Under the pieces are notes generated by a model. That model did not search any database, was not told where the DNA came from, and was given only the letters and a program-made list of their open reading frames with translations. DNA of 10,711 bases from an uncultured Bacilli bacterium. Its GTDB lineage: Bacteria > Bacillota_I > Bacilli_A > RF39 > UBA660. The DNA lies in contig CANPXI010000025.1 in the NCBI GenBank assembly GCA_947585885.1, positions 1 through 10,711 of the forward strand, in the 5' to 3' direction. The translations under genes were made by a program, and so were the position numbers. Numbering within the stretch: the stretch's first letter is position 1; the number at the start of each line of letters is the position of its first letter. Of this stretch, positions 6,788 to 10,711 are shown one piece after another.

Positions 6788-6815
6788 AAAATGTAACTAA
6801 TCTGTTACATTTTTT
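6788..6815 (+). terminator. intrinsic terminator of cation operon
   Basis: The stem AAAATGTAAC (6788-6797) / GTTACATTTT (6804-6813) has a 6-base loop, and its T-run continues to 6815. It lies 10 bases past the exchanger stop and separates the operon from typA. A-T-rich base pairs make the lower stem weak, but the position is convincing. Confidence 0.8.
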
Positions 6816-6816
6816 C

Positions 6817-6846
6817 TTTACTTTTAACTAAATATAATGTTATAAT
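6817..6846 (+). promoter_or_regulatory. promoter of typA-queH
   Basis: The -10 TATAAT (6841-6846) with extended TG (6838-6839) is strong. The -35 TTTACT (6817-6822) stands 18 bases away. It starts directly after the preceding terminator, leaving a short leader of about 25 bases. Confidence 0.7.
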
Positions 6847-6877
6847 ACTCTAGGTTTTTAAAAAGAGGGTGACAAAA

Positions 6878-8689
6878 ATGAAAATAAGAAACGTAGCAAT
6901 AATCGCACACGTAGACCACGGAAAAACTACATTAGTAGATGAATTATTAAATCAAAGTGGAACATTTAGAGATAACGAAACTCATGATGAAAGAGTAATG
7001 GACTCTAATGATATAGAAAGAGAAAGAGGTATAACAATACTTGCAAAAACAACAGGTGTTCACTATAAAGACTATAAGATTAACATAGTTGATACACCAG
7101 GACACGCAGACTTTGGTGGAGAAGTTGAAAGAATAATGCATATGGTTGATGGTGTAATTCTTTTAGTTGATGCAAGAGAAGGAACAATGCCTCAAACAAG
7201 ATTCGTACTAAAAAAAGCATTAGAAGCAAACCTAAAACCAATAGTCGTAATAAATAAAGTAGATAGAGAAAATGTAAGAATAAATGAAGTAATAGATGAA
7301 GTACTTGAACTATTTATTGATTTAGGTGCAACTGATGAACAAATAGATTTCCCTGTAATATATGCAAGTGCATTAAACGGAACATCAAGTTATAGTGAAG
7401 ACTTAAGTACACAAAAACATACTATGGAGCCAATATTTGAAACAATAATAAACACAGTTCCAGAACCAAGTGGAAAAATAGATGCACCACTAAAATTCCA
7501 ACCAGCCTTACTAGACTACAATGATTATGTTGGAAGAATGGGAATAGGTACAATAAAAGACGGAACAGTAAAAGTTGGAGAAATGGTAAGTTGTGTAAGG
7601 CTAGATGGCACAATAAAACAATTTAGGGTACAAAAACTATTTGGTTTTACTGGAATAAAAAGAATAGAAATAGAAAGTGCAAGTGCAGGTGAAATAGTAG
7701 GTATATCAGGGCTACCTGACATATCTGTAGGTGAAACAGTATGTGAAGTAGGAAAAGAAGAAGCCCTACCTATACTAAAAATAGAAGAACCAACTCTACA
7801 AATGACTTTTGGAGTAAACACTAGTCCATTCGCTGGACATGATGGTTCACTTCTAACTGCAAGAAAAATAGAAGAAAGATTAAATAAAGAACTAGAAAGA
7901 GACGTATCACTAAGAGTAGTACCAAACGATGCAGAAAGCTGGATAGTAAGTGGTCGTGGTGAACTTCACTTATCAATATTAATAGAAAACATGAGACGTG
8001 AAGGATTTGAACTACAAGTATCAAAGCCAGAAGTAATAATAAAAGAAATAGATGGTATAAAATACGAACCATACGAAGACGTACTAATCGAATGTCCTAA
8101 TGAAACAGTAGGAACAGTTATAGAAAGTCTAGCCCCTCGTGGAGGTGTAATGTCTAATATGAAAGCAGGTGACACTAACACTAAACTAGAATACGTAGTT
8201 CCTTCAAAAGGACTAATTGGTTTTACTAACGAATTCATAATACTAACAAAAGGATACGGAATAATAAACCACACATTCAAAGAATATGGCCCAATTACAA
8301 ATAGTAATATTGGTGAAAGAAAACTTGGTGTACTAGTATCAATGGAAAACGGTAAAAGTACTGCATATGCTCTAGGTGCCCTAGAAGACAGAGGAGTAAT
8401 GTTTATCGAGCCAGGTGTAGACGTATATGAAGGTATGATTGTAGGAGAAAACAATAGAGATAATGACTTAGCAGTAAACGTAGTAAAATCTAAAAACCTA
8501 ACAAACACAAGAAGTGCAAGTAAAGACCATACAGTAGTCTTAAAAAGACCTAAACAACTAACACTAGAAATCGCACTTGACTACATAAACTCAGATGAAT
8601 TAGTAGAAGTAACTCCAAAAACATTTAGACTAAGAAAGAAAATACTAAACACTGAACTAAGAAAAAAAGAAGATGCCAAAAGACAATGA
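6878..8689 (+). CDS. typA: ribosome-associated GTPase TypA/BipA
   Basis: This 603-aa translational GTPase of the EF-G/LepA class binds ribosomes and affects ribosome assembly and stress adaptation. Motifs: G1 AHVDHGKTT (10-18), G2 region with ERERGIT (47-53), G3 DTPGHADFGGEVER (72-85), G4 NKVDR (126-130), and G5 near YASALNG. Domain II, EF-G-like domains III and V, and the TypA-specific C-terminus (GEVV-type loops, conserved SKGLIGFTNEF, RPKQLTLEIALDYI, TPKTFRLRKKIL) follow. Its length is normal for the family. ATG 6878 has agagggtga (6864-6872) 5 bases upstream; a GTG three codons earlier lies in that binding site and is unlikely. The TGA stop overlaps the start of queH by 4 bases. Confidence 0.97.
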   Translation: MKIRNVAIIAHVDHGKTTLVDELLNQSGTFRDNETHDERVMDSNDIERERGITILAKTTGVHYKDYKINIVDTPGHADFGGEVERIMHMVDGVILLVDAREGTMPQTRFVLKKALEANLKPIVVINKVDRENVRINEVIDEVLELFIDLGATDEQIDFPVIYASALNGTSSYSEDLSTQKHTMEPIFETIINTVPEPSGKIDAPLKFQPALLDYNDYVGRMGIGTIKDGTVKVGEMVSCVRLDGTIKQFRVQKLFGFTGIKRIEIESASAGEIVGISGLPDISVGETVCEVGKEEALPILKIEEPTLQMTFGVNTSPFAGHDGSLLTARKIEERLNKELERDVSLRVVPNDAESWIVSGRGELHLSILIENMRREGFELQVSKPEVIIKEIDGIKYEPYEDVLIECPNETVGTVIESLAPRGGVMSNMKAGDTNTKLEYVVPSKGLIGFTNEFIILTKGYGIINHTFKEYGPITNSNIGERKLGVLVSMENGKSTAYALGALEDRGVMFIEPGVDVYEGMIVGENNRDNDLAVNVVKSKNLTNTRSASKDHTVVLKRPKQLTLEIALDYINSDELVEVTPKTFRLRKKILNTELRKKEDAKRQ

Positions 8690-9297
8690 AAACAAACTAT
8701 GATTTAGAACTAGAAAAAATAATAAAAGAACTTGATTGTTCAAACAAAAAACCAACTCTACTACTTCATTCTTGCTGTGCTCCTTGTTCTTCTTCAGTAA
8801 TAGAAAGACTAAATAATAACTTTAAAATAACTATATATTACTATAACCCTAATATAGAACCAATAGAAGAATACACAAAAAGAAAAGAAGAACAAAAAAG
8901 ATTTATAAAAGAACTTAACAAAGACATAGAATTTTTAGATTGTGACTATGATAACGAAACATGGAAGTGTACTACAAAAGGACTAGAAGACTTACCAGAA
9001 GGTGGTTATAGATGTCATAAATGTTATGAACTAAGACTAAGAAAAACAGCACTAAAAGCAAAAGAATTAAATTATGACTACTTTGGAACAACACTAACAG
9101 TAAGCCCATATAAAAATAGTCAAGTATTAAATCAAATAGGAAAGAATCTAGAAGAAGAATTAAATATAAAATTCTTATATTCAGACTTCAAGAAAAAAGA
9201 AGGATACAAAAAATCAATAGAACTATCTAAAAAATATAACTTATATAGACAAAATTATTGTGGATGTATTTACTCTAAAACAAATAAATCTAATTAA
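8686..9297 (+). CDS. queH: epoxyqueuosine reductase QueH
   Basis: This 203-aa protein of the QueH (former DUF208) family catalyses the last step of queuosine tRNA modification, reducing epoxyqueuosine to queuosine at wobble position 34. It is unrelated to the cobalamin enzyme QueG. The cysteines expected to hold the Fe-S cluster and metal site are present: HSCCAPC (C30, C31, C34), RCHKCYELRL (C110, C113) and NYCGC (C192, C194). YFGTTLTVSPYKN (132-144) is also typical. Its length is usual. The start overlaps the typA stop (ATGA), and no strong ribosome binding site precedes it, so translation probably depends on coupling with typA. No other queuosine genes are in the window, which fits salvage or scattered genes. 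No terminator is visible behind it. Confidence 0.95.
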   Translation: MKTNYDLELEKIIKELDCSNKKPTLLLHSCCAPCSSSVIERLNNNFKITIYYYNPNIEPIEEYTKRKEEQKRFIKELNKDIEFLDCDYDNETWKCTTKGLEDLPEGGYRCHKCYELRLRKTALKAKELNYDYFGTTLTVSPYKNSQVLNQIGKNLEEELNIKFLYSDFKKKEGYKKSIELSKKYNLYRQNYCGCIYSKTNKSN

Positions 9298-9312
9298 AAA
9301 TAACAAAACACC

Positions 9313-9341
9313 TTGTATAAAATCAAAATATTTATTATAAT
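9313..9341 (+). promoter_or_regulatory. promoter of signal peptidase gene
   Basis: The -35 TTGTAT (9313-9318), a 17-base spacer and a perfect -10 TATAAT (9336-9341). No extended TG is present, unlike the other promoters here. Its location 16 bases after queH, with no terminator between, means some readthrough from queH is possible. Confidence 0.55.
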
Positions 9342-9363
9342 AATTTATAGTAGGTGAATACGA

Positions 9364-10032
9364 GTGAAGAATACAAAAGGGTATAAAATTTTTAACTTTG
9401 TAATGAAAATTATATCATGGTGTATTATGACTATTTTAATACTAATAGGCTTGTTTTTGATTACTTATATAGCAATAAATAAATACTATCAAGCAAAAGG
9501 AGAAAACAGTCCTATAGGTTTATATACAATCATAAGTGGAAGTATGACACCTAATATAAATGTATATGATGTAGTATTTGTATTAAAAAAAGATCCAGAA
9601 GATATACAAAAAGGTGACATAGTATCTTACTATAGTGAAAAAACACAAATATTTGGAACAACACCAGTTACCCACAGAGTAGTAGAAAAATTTAACACTA
9701 ATAATGGGATAACATTTAGAACAAAAGGTGATGCAAATCCTACAGTAGATAATGAAATAATAAAAAGTGACAGAGTAATAGGAACTGTAAGATTTATAAT
9801 ACCAGGTTTAGGTAGATTACAATTTTTCCTAGCAAGTAAAGCAGGATGGTTAATAGTAATACTAATACCAGCATTAGGAATAATAATATATGATATAATA
9901 AAATTACTAAAACTAATTCAAGTAAAAAATAAAATGCAAGAAGTTAATGAAATAACAAATGAAGAAATAAAAGAAGAACAACCAAGCGAAGACAAAAAAG
10001 AATTAAAAGAAAAAAATGAAACTCAAGAATAA
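9364..10032 (+). CDS. signal peptidase I, ER-type S26B (SipW-like)
   Basis: This 222-aa membrane serine protease removes signal peptides from exported proteins. An N-terminal membrane helix (about 16-38) is followed by the catalytic box IISGSMTP (Ser60), then PVTHRVV (101-107), where His104 replaces the Lys general base of ordinary bacterial SPase I. This is the mark of the archaeal/ER-type S26B class that includes Bacillus SipW. TKGDANPTVD (120-129) forms the conserved GD box. A second membrane helix (about 161-180) and a Lys/Glu-rich cytoplasmic tail (about 186-222) complete it. It starts at GTG 9364, with taggtga (9351-9357) 6 bases upstream; no better ATG exists. In Bacillus, SipW processes TasA/CalY-type fibre proteins. 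The next gene encodes a small exported protein that could be such a substrate. Confidence 0.92.
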   Translation: MKNTKGYKIFNFVMKIISWCIMTILILIGLFLITYIAINKYYQAKGENSPIGLYTIISGSMTPNINVYDVVFVLKKDPEDIQKGDIVSYYSEKTQIFGTTPVTHRVVEKFNTNNGITFRTKGDANPTVDNEIIKSDRVIGTVRFIIPGLGRLQFFLASKAGWLIVILIPALGIIIYDIIKLLKLIQVKNKMQEVNEITNEEIKEEQPSEDKKELKEKNETQE

Positions 10033-10043
10033 CTTGAGTTTTT
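10019..10043 (+). terminator. terminator with stop codon in its loop
   Basis: The stem AAACTCAAG (10019-10027) / CTTGAGTTT (10033-10041) with a 5-base loop ends in TTTTT (10039-10043). The TAA stop (10030-10032) of the signal peptidase gene lies in the loop. Nine perfect pairs make this a convincing terminator despite overlapping coding sequence. Confidence 0.8.
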
Positions 10044-10055
10044 ATATGGTAATAA

Positions 10056-10084
10056 TTGACATTTTGTATTAAATATGATACAAT
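10056..10084 (+). promoter_or_regulatory. promoter of putative signal-peptidase substrate gene
   Basis: A perfect -35 TTGACA (10056-10061), a 17-base spacer and -10 TACAAT (10079-10084) with extended TG (10076-10077). Together with the strong ribosome binding site AGGGGGA at 10096-10102, this suggests the downstream protein is made in larger amounts than the signal peptidase. Confidence 0.8.
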
Positions 10085-10108
10085 TATATCAGGTCAGGGG
10101 GATAGAAA

Positions 10109-10621
10109 ATGAATAAAAGAATTTTCTATATATGTTTTGAAATAATTATTTTAATAATTTTTATACCAGTAAGCTATTTATGGTGGAATATATTTGACCA
10201 TTCCACATCAAGTGCAATAGCGAAGGAATATGCTGCATATGATTCTAAACTTGAAATAAATACAAAAAGTAATATAACTAATCTAGTATCATTAAAAGAT
10301 GAAGATAAAATGGGATTAGTAAACATTACAATTAATAACAATAGTAATCTAAAAAAAGAATATAATTTATACTTAAAATTTGATAATGATACAGAACTAA
10401 ATAAAAACTATCTAAAATTATCAATAAATAATAATGTATATAACTTAAATGAATTAAAAAACTTTACTAAAGGACAATATACATATTATCTTATAAATAC
10501 TTCAAACATAAAATCAAATGGAAAAAACTTACATAATGTATATCTATTCTTAAGTAAAGACACACCAAACACAGAACAAAACAAAAATTTTAATATAGCA
10601 TTTAATGTAGAAGAAATATAA
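10109..10621 (+). CDS. small exported or membrane-anchored protein, TasA/CalY-like layout
   Basis: This 170-aa protein is not firmly recognised. ATG 10109 follows AGGGGGA by 6 bases. A hydrophobic helix (about 5-25, ending SYLWW) with a preceding KR acts as signal or anchor. The rest is extracellular, Asn/Lys/Tyr-rich, without Cys, and looks like a beta-sandwich: LVNITINNNSNLKKEYNLYLKF (70-91), LKLSIN (102-107), YTYYLINTS (124-132) and VYLFLSK (144-150). The pattern of an N-terminal helix followed by a 'strand, NxSN, YxLYL' module resembles TasA/camelysin-type SipW substrates. The next step up in evidence is its place directly after an S26B signal peptidase. A possible cleavage motif AIA lies at 36-38, somewhat far from the helix. 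It may instead stay membrane-anchored. It has its own promoter and terminator. Confidence 0.8.
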   Translation: MNKRIFYICFEIIILIIFIPVSYLWWNIFDHSTSSAIAKEYAAYDSKLEINTKSNITNLVSLKDEDKMGLVNITINNNSNLKKEYNLYLKFDNDTELNKNYLKLSINNNVYNLNELKNFTKGQYTYYLINTSNIKSNGKNLHNVYLFLSKDTPNTEQNKNFNIAFNVEEI

Positions 10622-10640
10622 CAAAAAAGTTATATTTTTT
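10614..10640 (+). terminator. intrinsic terminator overlapping stop codon
   Basis: The stem AAATATAAC (10614-10622) / GTTATATTT (10629-10637) has a six-A loop and a T-run to 10640. The stop codon TAA (10619-10621) is inside the left stem. It is AU-rich but perfectly paired over 9 bases, and mirrors the stop-overlapping terminator of the preceding gene. Confidence 0.75.
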
Positions 10641-10664
10641 GTTAGTATAAATGATAAAATATGG

Positions 10665-10692
10665 TTGACAATAATAATAGAAGTGATAAAAT
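10665..10692 (+). promoter_or_regulatory. promoter for a gene beyond the window
   Basis: -35 TTGACA (10665-10670), a 16-base spacer and -10 TAAAAT (10687-10692) with extended TG (10684-10685). The window ends in aataagg, possibly the beginning of a ribosome binding site, so a further + strand gene should start just outside. Confidence 0.7.
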
Positions 10693-10711
10693 TAAATTGT
10701 AAAAAATAAGG

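Noticed and set aside
6869..6877. Upstream GTG start for typA adding three residues
   Set aside because: The GTG is part of the ribosome binding site agagggtga, which has ideal 5-base spacing to ATG 6878, and TypA proteins begin with the MKIRN-like sequence.
7966..8508. Long antisense reading frame (180 codons) opposite typA
   Set aside because: It overlaps the highly conserved C-terminal domains of TypA in full. Its composition (Ser/Pro/Ile-rich) is a shadow of the + strand codons.
8687..8689. Mycoplasma-type genetic code (TGA as Trp)
   Set aside because: TGA ends typA and the ATPase exactly at ATGA overlaps with the next genes, the other genes have no in-frame TGA, and the Trp codons I checked are TGG.
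1..10711. tRNA, rRNA, CRISPR array, insertion sequence or riboswitch
   Set aside because: I saw no cloverleaf with CCA-proximal stems, no regularly spaced direct repeats, no transposase motifs with terminal repeats, and no intergenic leader long enough for a known riboswitch; the largest gene-free gap is about 125 bases.

Overview
The window is very AT-rich, uses standard stop codons (TGA ends two genes, and TGG encodes the Trp residues checked), has strong AGGAGG-type ribosome binding sites, and has compact gene spacing. Nearly all Arg codons are AGA or AGG. These traits, with a TypA, a QueH and a membrane-anchored ER-type (SipW-like) signal peptidase, suggest a low-GC Bacillota, probably a Bacilli lineage near Erysipelotrichales, RF39 or other Mollicutes relatives. 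It is not a Mycoplasma-type code-4 organism. I cannot name the species. All genes I support lie on the + strand.

Layout. (a) 1-1544: a two-gene unit encoding a 368-aa protein with a degenerate kinase-like C-terminal half and a 92-aa acidic protein. Its promoter has an imperfect palindrome across the -10. (b) 1545-3072: two tandem paralogous AbiEi-type winged-helix regulators. Each has its own promoter, and each promoter is buried in a perfect inverted repeat (16-nt and 14-nt arms, both with a 10-nt spacer). The geometry is identical in the two but the arm sequences differ. No AbiEii toxin gene is present. (c) 3093-6815: a cation operon of a P2-type Ca2+-ATPase-like pump overlapping a CaCA-family Na+/Ca2+ exchanger by 4 bases, closed by a terminator. 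(d) 6817-9297: typA (bipA) overlapping queH by 4 bases. (e) 9313-10640: an S26B signal peptidase, then a small membrane-anchored or secreted protein that may be its substrate, each with its own promoter and terminator. (f) 10665-10711: the promoter and start of a leader for a gene outside the window.

How the parts work together. The pump and exchanger probably share ion (Ca2+) export. TypA and QueH are both translation-related (ribosome-associated GTPase; last step of queuosine synthesis). The signal peptidase and the following protein resemble SipW/TasA-type pairs. The most distinctive element is the pair of orphan AbiEi-like regulators with matched but diverged dyad operators, next to an uncharacterised kinase-like/acidic gene pair with its own promoter palindrome.
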